Of a DNA stretch of 64,000 nucleotides, positions 9,891 through 22,404 are shown in pieces (within the stretch, counting starts at the first letter, position 1; every line of letters starts with the position of its first letter). The notes beneath the pieces are model-generated. The model had not been told where the DNA came from. It was given only the letters and a program-made list of their open reading frames with translations, and searched no databases. The stretch comes from Numida meleagris. Its lineage: Eukaryota; Chordata; Aves; Galliformes; Numididae. The stretch covers positions 85,485,491 to 85,549,490 of the forward strand of contig NC_034412.1 in assembly GCF_002078875.1 (NCBI RefSeq), written 5' to 3'. The position numbers and the translations under genes are program-made.

Positions 9891-11799
9891 CTGGAGAAAC
9901 AAAATAGATGGCTGATGTTATAAGAAGGAAGACAGAGGATAATGCAAATGTGAGAAAGTCAGGCCCTGATTCACTTTTGCTGAAGTCAGGAGGCAGGGTA
10001 AAGTTGGAGGGAGCTGAATGCTGTGTCCCTGTTGGTTCATCCTGACTCACCCTTCTGCAGTAGGAGATCATAATAGTGTACAGGCTCCGGGCTTTTTCCT
10101 TCAGCTCACTCACTTCCAGCACTCTCTCACATCTGGGGTAAGCCACAAAGTCACGGAGTTTTGTCAGCACACAGTAATTCTGCAAAGCATGCAAAAGAAG
10201 CATTTGTAACAGTGCACAAATGCAGATTTATGTCCCCTTCCACCACTCAACAAAATTCTTACTGCCTCTGTGGGAACCCTGAATTCCTACCTCTGTGTCT
10301 GCGTGATTTATGTAACCTTTAGTGTGGGAAATTAACCTTCAATATGTCATAACAAAGGCATTTGGAGCAAATAAGTGCTCAAAAAGTTTTGCAGGCGCAG
10401 TCCTGGTTTGCCAGCTTCCTTTCCATATGCTTTGGGAGCTGCCAGTGCCAAAACAATAAAACCTGCTCCTGTCGTTGGTGGGGCTACATACAAAAAAGTG
10501 CACTGTTGCTCTTTTAAGAGAGTGCCTTGTTTTGCTGGTGAACAAGATAATCAAGGTTTTATGACACAATTTCGCTATTCCCACACAAAAGGCAGTGACT
10601 TTTTCTGGGTCATTTTATCTCGTAATTTGCATTATTAAAATAAAGCATGGAAAATATTAATTCCACAGCATCTTAGTACAGCAGATAGATAAATACTCCA
10701 ACTCTTGTTATAAAGCAAGGGAAACAGATGCACTAGGATCAGACAGCGTGGTCTCTGCAGTGAGGAAAGGCACTAGCAGCTCTGGAGTTAGGATCTGAAG
10801 GAACCTGACTTGCAAGACCTGACAGTGCAATTGCTTCCAGCCGAATGTGTCAGGCATTTTTCATTGATTGGGTATTTTTTTTCTTTTTTTACTTTTTAGT
10901 TATTCAGAGGAACACTGAGAACAGCAGCAAGGTATGTCAGATATCCCAGATATAACATACACGTGCAGGAGACTATTTCTTCTTTGTTGGGAGATGACTA
11001 CTACAGTCTTTTCTCTGTATTCCATAACCTCAAGAATATTTTTCCTTTTTGGTTTCAACAAATGGTTATTTAAAGCAGGAAAAGCCAGCAAGATGTCCCT
11101 GCACTTATTTTAGTTAAAACTGTAGTGCCAGAACCCACACACGATATAAAATAAAGTAGGTTTACTGAACAAAGAAATTATATTCTGCATTTTTTTCTTT
11201 TAAACTATTATTCAAAGTGTTGTGCATACTTGGCTTCTGTCACACTAAACAATGTAGAAATGGCAATCACTTCAAAACACTGTTTTCCTCAGATTTGAAT
11301 TCGTAAGCAAGTAAAATCTCAGAAGTTCCATAGGGATTTTAGTAAGATTCAAAGTGAGATTTATTTTTTTCAGTCACTTATCTTTCTAGTTAATTAAGCT
11401 TTTAAAAATTAGTTTCAAACTGCTCTTCTGGGGTTACAGTCTTAAGAGTTATGCTCTCTTTTCAGTGGCTGCTTCTCCTGCACAGCAGGAAGAAGGCAGT
11501 GTAAAAACTTACGTGGATGTCCAAGTACAGCCTGGGCAGCGTCTCCACACATGGGTCCTGCAGGAAAGAATAAAGAACAGTTGCAATTTTGTTTTGAAAG
11601 CAACGTGTATCAAAAGCAAGCAACCTGTGATGTCTTTGTAGGAGTTCTCAGGTTGACTCACCTTAGCCTTGGAGGTCTGCAGCTCCTTGAAGGACTCAGT
11701 GATTTCTTTGCTCAGAGATAACACCCTGGAGTAGCAAGTTGGAGGAGCTGCTCTGGCTAGCAGGGCTGCAGAGAGCAGAGCAAGCAGGCTCAGCAGCAT
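9804..11799 (-). CDS. CYTL1: Cytokine-like protein 1, complete coding region in four exons
   Basis: CYTL1 is a small secreted protein linked in mammals to CD34-positive cells and cartilage. The minus-strand exons join as 11799-11662, 11557-11513, 10179-10051 and 9890-9804, giving 132 residues (human is 136). Introns are 104, 1,333 and 160 bases, all GT-AG and all phase 0. Residues 1-18 form a Leu/Ala-rich signal peptide. The mature chain opens with 'PPTCYSR' and carries six cysteines (22, 49, 64, 78, 102, 113), as in the human protein. Diagnostic blocks are 'LPRLYLDIH' (exon 2), 'NYCVL.KLRDFVA' (exon 3) and 'DDCNALE' (exon 4). The start is the only in-frame ATG directly before the signal peptide, with A at -3. 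The C-terminal tail differs from mammals: it is acidic and serine-rich. It is head-to-head with STK32B, as in human. Confidence 0.96.
10051..10179 (-). CDS. CYTL1: CYTL1 coding exon 3
   Basis: 43 codons from 'NYCVLTKLRDFVAYPRC' to 'YTIMISYCRR', with acceptor TTTGCAG and donor GTGAGT (10050-10045). It supplies Cys64, Cys78 and Cys102 and contains the lysine/glutamate-rich helix-like segment 'ELKEKARSLYTIM', corresponding to human 'SLKDKARKLYTIM'. Confidence 0.95.
10180..11512 (-). other. CYTL1 intron 2, no further feature recognised
   Basis: A 1,333-base intron between exons 2 and 3. It is AT-rich with T-rich stretches near 10870-10895. The short open frames on both strands (for example 10339-10638) have no family features. 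Confidence 0.85.
11513..11557 (-). CDS. CYTL1: CYTL1 coding exon 2 (45-base micro-exon)
   Basis: 15 codons reading 'DPCVETLPRLYLDIH', flanked by acceptor CTGCAG and donor GTAAGT (11512-11507). It is phase 0 at both ends, so skipping would keep the frame but remove Cys49 and unpair a disulphide. It closely matches the human segment with the same 'LPRLYLDIH' core. Confidence 0.95.
11662..11799 (-). CDS. CYTL1: CYTL1 coding exon 1 (signal peptide and first cysteine)
   Basis: 46 codons from ATG (11799-11797) to 'TSKAK', followed by donor GTGAGT (11661-11656). It encodes the signal peptide (Leu/Ala-rich, likely cleavage near Ala18) and the first mature cysteine, Cys22. Upstream in-frame sequence contains no ATG. 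Confidence 0.95.
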
Positions 11800-11896
11800 C
11801 TTTGTCCAGGGGAGGAAGCAAGGAGGAAAAGAATCCTGTCTGCCTGGGCAGCTCCTGCTAAGCGTCAGTGGGTGAGTTTGACAAGTCAACCCCCAG

Positions 11897-11903
11897 TTAA
11901 ATA
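11897..11903 (-). promoter_or_regulatory. TATA-like box upstream of CYTL1
   Basis: The minus strand reads TATTTAA about 100 bases upstream of the CYTL1 ATG. This is a plausible distance for a start site near 11870 and a short 5' UTR. There is no CpG island here, which fits a tissue-restricted TATA promoter. Transcript 5'-end data would settle it. Confidence 0.45.
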
Positions 11904-11904
11904 G

Positions 11905-13558
11905 TCTGCATCAGTGAGGGGGAAAAAAAAAGTCTGGGGGTGGTCCGAGGAGCAGCTTACTGCTGGTTTAAATTTCCTGCCAACCTATGAGGCAGGACTG
12001 CTAGCACTTTCCTGCCCCGGAGCAGGGAAAAGAGGGAACAAGGATAACAAAAACATGGACTGCTGGCATGCTGCATTCCAGAAAGAAAACCACTGAGTGA
12101 GCTCCTCAAGCAAAAGGAGAAAGTGTAAGAAATAGTACACGGTTATCAAAGGGCCAGAGGCCCTGATCTTGTGTATGTTTTTGCACATAAGCTTCTTTCT
12201 TGAAAAAGTAATATACAACTTGAGGACTGCAAACATGTAGAGAGTCATCCTCCCAGCACTGCAGTCTTATGCTGACAGCACTAATCAGACTTAGCAGGCC
12301 TGAAAGGTTACTGCTATAAAGGAAACCTCTGATTCTGTATCATTTCCTCTTTTCGACCTATGCTGACACTCACTATTTCTAAATCAAAGCAATAGTGCTT
12401 GAAGTGGCTACCAGGGGAGATCTATATATTTACACATTTGTGGTCTCAAATAGAATTAATTCATCTCTATATGGCTGTCGTAAATGTATAAACACCGTTT
12501 TGCTTTCTGTGTTAGATTTATGAGGCTCTGTTCCTTTATTAGATTCCAGATGGAACTGAGACATCCAGATGCTGGGAAGCAGGCATGGGGCTGAACATAT
12601 GTTGTTAGATGTTAATTGTCCTGTAAAATGGAAGTGCTTTTGACCGAAGAACTGCTTATTTCACAAGTTACCCTCCCACCCCCCAAAAGAGTCAGTAAAA
12701 CCCACCACCTTTCAAATTCAGGTTCTAGCTTGGTATTTACCAAAATAGGAAAGGATCTGATGGAGGTTACAGTCCACCTGCCATTTAAATATACTGGGAA
12801 GTCTCATCTGAAGATGAGAGAAGGGAAAATGACAGAATATCTGTAAAATAAAAGGAGCTTCCTATCAGTCATTTTGGAGAGAAAACCAGAGTCTTGGGAA
12901 AAAGAAGAATTCTGTATTTTGTGGAGGATTCTGACTTGAATCTACCCAAATACCTGGAAGAAACAAGGAAACAGAGTTGCATTGTATTGTCTTGTTATAT
13001 ATTTCTTTGCTTTTACGAAAAATGATTTGTTAGTAACATCACGTGCTCCTGAAAGGTAATGTGATAAATACCCTGTGTGGAAAGAAACATTTCAACTGTT
13101 GGGAGTCCCAGCAGTGGGCCTTTAGGGCTGCCTTTGGAAAATGGGCTGGTAGGTTTTATTTTTAGGTTTCATTTTAGGAAGGGAGTTGCTTAGGCAAGTG
13201 AATGAAGAATCCAGAAGAAACTGGACGACATTCTACCTTTGAAAATAAGGAGGCCAACAGCAGTTGGATTGCAGACCTAAACAAAGCTACTTCATGCATA
13301 TCCAGGGAAAGGATGCTTCTTTGTGTGAGCTTTGCCAGTAAAGAAGCAGGCTCTTAATAACCATCTCATTACTGTAAACAGTAGCTGAGAGTAGCAGTGA
13401 AATATTATCCTTCCATCACGTTCTTGTTTGGCAAACTGCTAAAATGCAGCTGCTCTGACAGAAGAGCAGATTTCTGAACAGTGCAAATGTTCTCTCCATA
13501 CAAGATATGAGCAACACAACTGCTGCTAAGAATGTCTTCAATATTAAGCATTTCCTTT

Positions 13559-13589
<31 letters not shown>

Positions 13590-16525
13590 TTTTAGTGAGA
13601 ACATTATTGTCTTTTGTGATACTTTACCTATACTATGCTTGGTGATGACTCCATTTCAAACCACAGTGAAACACTGGATCATGGTCTAAAAGAAAGCTGT
13701 CTGAGTGCCTGTGACAAGTTGGGCCAGTAAAGTAACTCTCCATGTCCTGTGTCTGGGCCAGATTGAGGCAGCTGAAAGCTATTTAAAAGTCCCTCTTTTT
13801 AGGATGGGCCAATATAAAAGGTTTCAGCAGTGATTTGGAATTACATTATAAACTGAGCTGTACTTAGGCTGCCTAGGGTGAGAGACGCAAGTGTGTAGCA
13901 TCCTATGGCCTAATACAAAGCCCTGTTTCCCAGGATGGGTTACAAGTCCCATGCCACAGGAGCCTTACCCGGTGGTACACATCCATGGATACCTGACATG
14001 GATTTCGTTTCTTTCTCAGTTCTGAAGGTGTTGGGTTGGATGACCTACTTCTGAGGTAGTAACAAAGGGAATGGGGGCGAAAGGTCTGTCACCCACCACT
14101 CACCTTGGCACTTGAAGTCTACCTAGGCCCACGCTTTCAGCATGCATACCTGCGAATATCCTTGCCTTGAGAGGTGAGATTTGCTGAGCTCTGTGTACCT
14201 ACAGAGATAGTTTGCCACCAGCAGGCAGGGAAATGATCCACCTATCGAGGCTTCTTGCAGAACAAGAAAACGCATTGATTCACTGAGCTACCAAGATCTT
14301 GTCCCAGAAAGCAAGGCGAAGGCTGAATCCATGCCTTGCCAAAGCATTTAACCAAGCAAACAAACAAACATACAAATAAAAGACTCCGCATTGTGAAGGG
14401 GTAAAATTGCTGGATTAATTTGCTCTGAAGTTTTTGCTCAGCTGCAGCATTCCTGCCTTGTGGTTTCTCTTTGATCCCAGACAAACTAACTCAAGGAAAG
14501 CCACCCTGAGATGAACATCCATTCAAATAATTTAAAAAAAGAGCTGCCCTGAGAAATATCAGGAAAAATAACTTCTCGTTTATTTTTTTCTTCAGGAAAG
14601 AGCTGTAAAAGAAGGACCAGAGTTTAATTTCCTCACCTAAATCTTCCTGTTTCTGGGCCAGATTTCATGCATCGTTGATTCTGGCACAGATGGATATTTT
14701 CCAACATCTAGCTCATCAGCACTTCTGCACAGCTTCTGCACAGCTCAGCACGTAGAATACGCAATTCAATTCAAAAAAGACAGAATTTCTTCTCAGTTTT
14801 CTTCTATTTGTAGCTTATCAGCTTATCCTTGCTCTATGAATATGTTCAATTAATAGTCTACATGAGGGCTTCTCTAAGAAGCTCAGTGTTGACTTCAGAA
14901 GAACTTGCTGGTGACACCAGGTACTGGGAGTCCTTTCAGTCATTGGCACTTAGCACAGCTCTGAACCAGCTATGCAGCTACCAAAGCCTTTGGAACTCCA
15001 GACACTTTCTGATGACTCATTTATCTCATTTTGTCACTTATGCAAAGCAGCTTATTAATTCTGGTGCATATCTTGCCTTGGGCAGAAAAGATCTTTAACG
15101 GGGTTACAACAAGCTGTTCCTCTCAAAGGCTAATAACACCTGAGAGAGTATATTCAAAATGGACATAGAAATAACCCTGAGAGGTGCAGTTAGGGAAAGG
15201 GCAAAGATCAAAATATGTCACAGCCAAAACTTGCCTGAGGATTTCACCTATGGAGAAGCTGCTACCCACAGCCCTTCCAGTTTGTGGAGTCATGCTTAGG
15301 CCAAGGTTACAAGGCAGCATAGCAGGAGAAAGTCAGCATCACTGTCTGTGATGGCCACTACAACATGGACATCTCTCTCCGCCATGGATAAATCCTTAGA
15401 ATAGTCCTTCAAGGTCTCTAAGGACTGAGGCACACATTTTCTTTAAGTGTTATCTGCTCATGAAGATTATGATGTCACCACGTCCTACGAGATCTACTCA
15501 AAGTGTGTTTATTTACTCTTTTTTATAAGGAATATTCCACAGCAAAAGCAGACACAGGCTGAGGCAAACTAAAAGCCTATCATGACACACCTGTATACAG
15601 ATCTTTTTTACTTTTCAAACATTTTTCAGCTATGTTTTCCTCTTACTTCCAAGTTACTGAAAACTCAAACAATAATATTTTTCTAAAAGTCAAAGGTCTC
15701 ACTATGCAGGCTGAAATTCCTCCTGTGTTTGAACGGTGTACCCGGACCTCCACCAACTTTTGACAAAAGTCCTTTCAAACTACTGCCTTCCTAATACCAA
15801 AATCCACTTGTTTAATGAAAATGTTTATTTTAAAATAGTTGGGATCTGCTGTGAGACACTTATGAAGTCAGCTTCCTATTATATTGAAAAATAGGAAAAG
15901 AAAATCAAAACAGCTCTTTACAGAGAAACTCCCGTATACTTAGGAAGCAATTCAAAGCCCATGTCTGAGCTTGCTGTTGCAGAATATGTGCCACTTCTTG
16001 CTTCAGAGCTGAGCCGAGCTGCCCTGCATGCTGCCAGCTCAGCACAAAAGAGGTGTTCACAGCCTTCTGGGAAAGCCTGGCATTTTGATTGAGGCCTTGT
16101 CTTGCTTTTCCTGGCTGCTGCCTGTGCACAGTCCATATCGTGCTTTGTTGAGATATCAGCACTGAATTTGGATGCAGATAGTGCAGCCTCACACATGGCC
16201 GTGGTGCAGAAAGTTGCTGTGTACAGCTGTATTGCATGCCCACACTTTAAGCTGGGATGACCCAGTGTGTCTCTTTTCCTCTTTCAGGCTGGCAGTGCAT
16301 CCCTGCAGGTGGTGTGCACAGCTCAGCCAAGCTGCAGGCAATGGACAAGGCAGGCAGGACTCCAGGGCTGTTGCTGGACTGGCACTGCAGCACCATTTTT
16401 CTGTGATTGTTAAGCACAAGTCCCCTTTGTTTACTCAGTGGCACAGGGTTCGTTTTTCGATACTGATGTTGGCTTTTTAAAAAATATATACATATATACT
16501 GAGGAAACGTACTCCAAAGCTGTGA
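11905..16525. other. Intergenic between CYTL1 and STK32B, proximal part
   Basis: Non-coding DNA upstream of both genes. The clearest element is the ATTT microsatellite at 13555-13592. The sequence 'gttgggttggatgacc' near 14030 weakly recalls a CR1 tail but is too short to call. The remaining open frames are short and featureless. Confidence 0.5.
13555..13592. repeat. (ATTT)n microsatellite
   Basis: About nine uninterrupted ATTT units. Length polymorphism between individuals is likely. No SINE or LINE body was recognised next to it. Confidence 0.97.
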
Positions 16526-16529
16526 GCCT

Positions 16530-16718
16530 TTGTGGCACAGGCTGGTCAGAGAAGCTGTGGATGCCCCACCTCTAGAGGCATTCAAGGCCAGGTTGGATGG
16601 GGCTCTGGGCAGCCTGATCTGGTAGGTGGCAACCCTGCCCCTGGCAGTGAGTGGAACTAGGTGATCTTTAAGGTCCCCTCCAACCTAAGCCATTCGATGA
16701 TTCTATGATTCTATGAAA
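16530..16718 (+). mobile_element. CR1 LINE 3' end, sense, with octamer tail
   Basis: Recognisable CR1 sequence runs from the ORF2 end ('agaggcattcaaggccaggt' followed by 'tggatggggctctgggcag') through the 3' UTR ('ggcagtgagtggaactaggt', 'gatctttaaggtcccctcca'). It finishes in the diagnostic tail repeat attctatg (about 16697-16718). It is 5'-truncated to about 190 bases, typical of CR1. The intact tail makes this one of the better-preserved copies in the window. Confidence 0.93.
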
Positions 16719-18789
16719 GCCTGTTCTTAGACAAAGAATCCTTGCAATGGAGCAGCAAGTTCCTACCATCCCCTGGTTCAGGGTCAGCACAGTGCCCATG
16801 GTCACTCAGAAATGTCCCCATGAGCTGCTGTCCCTGCAGTGCAGACAACACCCAGACTTGTCTGGGTCTCAGCTCCTGTCTGTGTAATGGGGATAATGGC
16901 ACTTCCCTCAGAGGCTGTGGGAAGGCTGCCATAAATGACAGGGAGACGGAAGATTATGTGGTTTTAGTCCTGCCAGTGGTACTCTTTTCAGCGACTGCAG
17001 GGCTTATTGATTTGAGTAGTGAGGGATTTAGAGCCTTAAGCCTTCAGTATCTTGCTAAGAAAAAGGCAATTTAACCTCTAAGAAGCCCACACGCATCTGC
17101 AGTGTGGTAACAGGGGAGCTTCAGTGGCAGAGCTGCCTTGTTTTCTTGTGCCTTGTCTGCCTCCGAGTTTCGCTGCATTATCCTAAGTTACAACTGTGTT
17201 TTAATACTGAAGAGACGACCTCAGCAGCAGCACAATGGGGAGAGAGCCGTTTGGATTTAGAGCAGTGTTCAACGGCAAAAGCAAGTTATTCCTGTTTTCC
17301 TTCTCTCTCCTGTTCTCTCTATCTCTCCTTTACACATGCAAATATGGCAGATAGCTCCAAGTCTTATCATTGCTGGTCAGCATCCCATCCTCCCTAATTA
17401 CACTTGTGATGAAAGATGATGTCAGCCAGCAAGGAATGCATCAGAGCAACATAAGCATATGCATCTTCCAAATCTATCTGTGATACAAACCCACTGGGGG
17501 ATTCCAGGGCTGCGTCCAGCGTGAGGCCTGAGCTATCTGTTTGTGGAGGTTGTCCCTCCAAGGAGCTCTTGTCTGTGCTGTGCTTAATCTGTAAGGAAAT
17601 GAAGGACTTCATTACTAACATTGTTACTCCCACAGCTTTCGGAACCATTATGTTACTCAAAAAAATTAAATGGATGAAACTGAAAGTGCAGGTCTTTATA
17701 ACAGCCCAATCCAAGCCAACAGGAATCCAAAGAGACTTCTCTGCTGAGATACAGCCTGCGCAGGAGCTTTCCAGTAGTTGCTTAGCATGATGGCAGGTTC
17801 CATTTTCTGTTTATTCTTGCCTAGAAACCTGCAAACATCAAAGCTTATGCTGCTGTGTATATTTCTAGACACAAATAGCAGCTCTTCCAGCAGACTAGCA
17901 TGGGTAGCAAGGTTTGTTTTACTGCAAGGTAAAACAAATTATTGTTTGAGAAGGCAAATCAGGGATCCATGTAACATATCATGTCTCCATAGCTTTCCTT
18001 TCTTTTCTGCACACTGCTTTTCACATTTGATGGTTAAGTACAGTGGAAGAAATCCTGCCTGCACTGAAATGAATGACACAAGTCTCAGACTCCTGCAGGT
18101 CTGTAGTCTCACTCTAGATTTAAACTTGTTTTCAGTGCATCAGATGCATTATTTCTCCTTTCTCACAGAGAGCATTATGCTGCCTGTTGGAGATATGAAA
18201 CAGGTTCTAAGTCAGTGCCCTAAAACCAAACAACATGGCAAGTACCTTGTACATAAATACTCTTCTGAGGCACAGAAATATAGAAGTACGGTGAAAGAGC
18301 TGATGAATTTCTCTAGTTGGTAAAACCCAAAAGGGATGAAAGTAAGTGGGGTTTCATTCTGTTTAACAAAATCAATAAACTGGTTAATCACTATGTTTTT
18401 GTTCTGTCAACTTGCCTTGAAAGAAAAAATATTGGAGCATGTGAGAAATCCAGTCTGTTTCAGATATAATTAACATTTAAGTCTGAATTTCATTCTTCTT
18501 CGTTATCCTTCTCTTTTAAAAGCAGAAAAGAAATCTGCTTCTGAACCACATTTAATGAATTCCCAGATGACTAACTATCCTTACAAGTGCTTTTAGTTTG
18601 TATTTGTTGAAGTCATATGACTGAAAGTAGTTGAAGATACGTGAAATGTAGCTCCATGTATGCCTGAAATAGTCTAACTGGGTGTATCAGCTAGGTGCTG
18701 AAGCAGGTAGTTGGAGAACTGCAAGAATGAAGTGCTGAACAGGTCCCCTCCTGCCAGCAGAGCTGGCTCATGAGTGGCTTCCCAGAGAA

Positions 18790-18815
18790 TGGCCATTGCC
18801 ATGGCCATTGCCATG
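18790..18815. repeat. Two-copy 12-base tandem (ggccattgccat)
   Basis: The unit ggccattgccat occurs twice in direct succession, followed by a partial 'gagtg'-side break. It contains the palindrome GCCATGGC at the junction. This is probably simple slippage. Confidence 0.85.
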
Positions 18816-19249
18816 AGTGTTAGTTAAGCCAGCTTTGTCTTGAGATGTCCAAGGGATGGGTATCTGTGGTCACTAGCTGGGCAAAAGTTGAGTCAGATTC
18901 TAGGGTGGACTGGGTAACTTTCTCAGCAATGGTGTATCTACTCAGACAGATGGGTTTAAAAAGTTTGGGTTTACTCTTATAATAGTTCCGAAACTAAAGG
19001 AGAAATAACAATACAAATCTGAGACAGACTGATTACAGCCGGGTCTGCACTCAGGCACTACATGAATAGAAATATTTTGAGTGACGAATCACCCCAGTTG
19101 CAGTGCTAGGCCTTTCATGTGCAGAACAAGCCAAGGTCTTTAACACAGATACTTTTAATTTTGGACCATTAAGCTAATTTCCATTAGAAGACTAAGCAAA
19201 TTAACATTTATTTCCCTCCTTTCTATTCGGCTGCTGCTTTCTCTTTTTG

Positions 19250-19279
19250 TTTTGATTTTTTTGTTTGTTTGTTTGTTTG
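19250..19279. repeat. (TTTG)n simple repeat
   Basis: A T-rich run leads into about five TTTG units. No mobile-element body was recognised beside it. Confidence 0.9.
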
Positions 19280-22167
19280 ATGTCTTAGAAGGGTTGTGGC
19301 TGGGGAAGCGAGAACTTGGCTTGATTTAAAATGTAAATGCAATTCTATCAATCTTCTCCTCCGCTAATAGGCTGCCTAGGCATTTTAAGGGCATATAGTG
19401 AAAAGGAAACTGTGACTGCTAAAGAAAAGCCAGCCCCCTGCTGTTCCTGTTCATATTTATTTCACAATCAGCCCATTGAAATGGTGTGATTCACACTCTG
19501 ATGCTGTTGTTGTCTAGCTGGCAAAGTCACTGGTGAATTTAAAGAAGTTTCCCAAGCTGAAAACCAAGCAAACTGCATTTGGGGCAAAAAGCAATCTTAT
19601 CAGCAATGAGAACTAGTGAGTCACTGCAATGATCCTCCTTGCTGAGAGCCTAGGCTACCCTTGCAAATGAGAAGCTCTTTTGAAATAATAAGCTGTCTTC
19701 TACAACTGTGAGAAGTTGTTGCTTTTGAAATGTAAAGTGTCCTTCTCATATACACATATAGAGTATACAAGAGTAAAGTCATGCTGAAGTTTGCAGAAGC
19801 AATTTAAATGTTCTTTGTTACAACATTGTTCCTCAAGGGAAATAGCCCCAAAAGAGTGAAAACATGTGAATGCACAAGAGGAAAAGAGGCTGCCCAATTC
19901 TCCGGTAATCCTGGATAAATACTAAAGGAAAACTGTCTATCTTAAATTATCCAAAGTTAATATATTCATCATCTACATCATGATCAAGGAGTTTGTGTGA
20001 AATAATGACTTCCTGGGAACACAAAGATTACATGGCCATAAGTGTTATCTTTACTATATTAATTATGATCTATACCCTCCCACAGTGTAAAACAAAAATA
20101 TAGGCACTAATATCAACATAGAAGAAGATCAGAATATCCTAAAGAAATAAGTAAAGATGAGTAGAGACTGAATTAAAGGAAATAATTAAATCCAGCACCA
20201 TATTTGGCTATTAGTTTTTGCATAAAGTGTCTCATATAGTACAAGAATTAATTATTTGGTAATGATAGACAATGCAAAAAAAAAAAAGGAGCTATTTTTA
20301 ATAAAGCGTATTTACTGATTAACTTTGGGATCATTATAGGCCACTAAGTCAGATTTGCCATGAAAAATGTGAGTGTAATCTTACAATAGATCAGAAGCTT
20401 TGACTTCAGGGATATATTGATACTGTTGCCAGGGACCTGCTTACCTGGAATACTGTACACACTTTTCACACTTTTAATCACTCATGGTCAGGGAGGTTGA
20501 ATTCAGACTGCAGGGGGTACAGAATGAACAGCGAGAATATTCAGTGAATAGAAGAGGTGGTATACATGGACATTTTTCTCTTTTACCTCCCTTTCCCTGG
20601 TACCACTGTTATTTTTCCAATATTTGGGTCCTTGTCCTGCTCTCTTGGTGAAGCACTTTTATCACTGGAAGTTTCGTAATAGGGATCAAAAAGGAAGTGT
20701 CTCTTAGACACCCTCTCTATACATCCCCAACCTCATCACTCGTAAGTGTAGAAGTTCAGGTGTACAAAGCCTGCAGAACCCAGGCAAGCTGGAAATTCTA
20801 CTTCTGTGCTGCAGCTGGAGTTTGGCATTGTCTTCAGTGCTGATAAGTAACCATCACTTTGGCTGATACGAGAACTGGACATCCAGAGACATGACCATGA
20901 TCTGTGGTCTTCCAGGAGAGAGCCCATAGCTGCCTGAAATAGAGCCTGGAGGCTGCTGAGTTGAGCCCAGAGGATGTAGTACTGCACTGTAGACTGGAGA
21001 ATTGCAGTTGCCCCACCAGACCCCAGCCTGAACACAGCATTAAGCTGTTGTGCAAGTGGTAGTATGCAGATATGTGGTGCTTTCAGAAAGCATGAGCTTG
21101 CTCATGGGAATGTGAAAAGCACACCTATAAGTAACACAGCAGCTGCCACACTGCAAACCACAATCAGAACATTAACCTATTTTATTCATTAGTTGTACAC
21201 TGACAAAAAGTTTGGCATCAACTTTGTTCATGTAAAGGACACAGTCTCAATTCTTTCTATTGCATAATTTAGGTACATGTGCTCTGGTGATAAAACAGTG
21301 AACCAGGCAGAGAATGATTGCATTGTCTGCAACACTTTCACTCTGACACCAAAGAGAAATGGGGCAAATAGAGTCAAAGAAACCGAGCAACAGTCAGGAA
21401 AGTATTAAAGTGATCAAAGCAGACTCTGATTCTGCTTTACACATACTTTTGAAAGAAGAGTTAAGTTTCCAAACACAGTGTGTAGGTTCTTGATGCCAAT
21501 AAACTGGCTCAGTTTAGCTTTGTACTTTCATAGGAGCAGAAACCAAAAAATCTTTAGTGAGATTGCCTGAGCCCTGTTATTGTGTTGAACTTGCTGGGAG
21601 AAGGCTAAATATGTTTGTTACTCTCGGAGGATGCTGAGTCCTCACTGAAGGAGACCTGGTGCCTGGACTGAGTAGTCCTGAAGAGGAATCACCATTTGCA
21701 AGCAGGACGAAAAGCTCTGAGCTGATCTTTTTGTTCATCTGTATTTAATTCACCTCTTTGTTAGCAGATCAAGCCTCAAGAGAAGAGAGTGACTTACAAA
21801 GCATGTGGAACCTGTTTGAAGAACAGTTTGGAAAAGGTGCCTGGTCAGAATCTTTTTATACCTAGAAAATATTGATCATTTTCCTATATCTATTTTCCAT
21901 TCTTTTTTTTTTTTCCAAAGATGGGCAAAGTTTCACGGCTCCTGATCCAAACACACTAGAGTAAAATATTCTTTTTTGATGTTAGAATTTGACCATTAAT
22001 GATGTCAAGCATGAAGCTTTTTTTATACCCTAGCAGAATGTACTCCATTTCAGTCTTTGTAAAATCTGATTTTCTCTCCATGCTGCAACAACTGTAAAGC
22101 TGCCCCCAGGGAGGTATTCTGTTTAGCTGTGTGGACACATTCCTTCAGGAAATATTGAGGCCAAATT

Positions 22168-22190
22168 ACACACACACATACACACACACA
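22168..22190. repeat. (CA)n microsatellite, one interruption
   Basis: Alternating CA dinucleotides with a single 'at' interruption. Short, and probably only mildly polymorphic. Confidence 0.95.
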
Positions 22191-22382
22191 GGAACTGTAT
22201 TGGAAGAATTCAAACCTTGAACAGAAAATAAGCCAACACTGGTCCTGGGCTCTGAACTTCAGGGCATGTTGGATTGTGTTTCTCAGATTTTTCTTTGATT
22301 TTACTGTCCAGGGCAGTGAACCAGTACGGGACAGCCCTGTATCCTTTGGCTGTGCCAGAACTGCACCCTCCCCCGACCCCCC

Positions 22383-22404
22383 AAAAAAAAAAAAAAAAAA
22401 AAAA
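22383..22404. repeat. Poly-A run of 22
   Basis: An uninterrupted run of about 22 A, preceded by a C-rich segment ('cctcccccgaccccc'). It could be the tail of a processed retrocopy, but I could not read a coding relic to its left on the plus strand. Confidence 0.95.

Larger units (their letters stand above)
16719..22167. other. Intergenic, no gene recognised
   Basis: Non-coding DNA with the longest open frame of the window (17778-18323, about 180 codons), which shows no family signature and is near the length expected once by chance. A (TTTG)n patch lies at about 19250-19279 and a 12-base tandem at about 18790-18815. The stretch 19140-19620 has clustered homeodomain-type ATTA cores and is noted as a possible enhancer. 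Confidence 0.5.

Noticed and set aside
14010..14060. Possible CR1 tail ('gttgggttggatgacc')
   Set aside because: The match is short, with no flanking CR1 3' UTR or octamer tail.
17778..18323. Open frame of about 180 codons, the longest in the window
   Set aside because: No recognisable domain, signal peptide with matching downstream features, or exon structure. A rough equal-base estimate gives about one stop-free run of this length by chance in both strands of 64 kb. Composition is not coding-like.
20736..21055. Minus-strand frames of 99 and 73 codons
   Set aside because: They overlap in different frames, have no recognisable motif, and are not flanked by convincing acceptor and donor pairs.
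22270..22404. Processed retrocopy ending in the 22-base poly-A
   Set aside because: No coding or UTR relic of a known gene was recognised upstream, and no flanking target duplication was found by eye.
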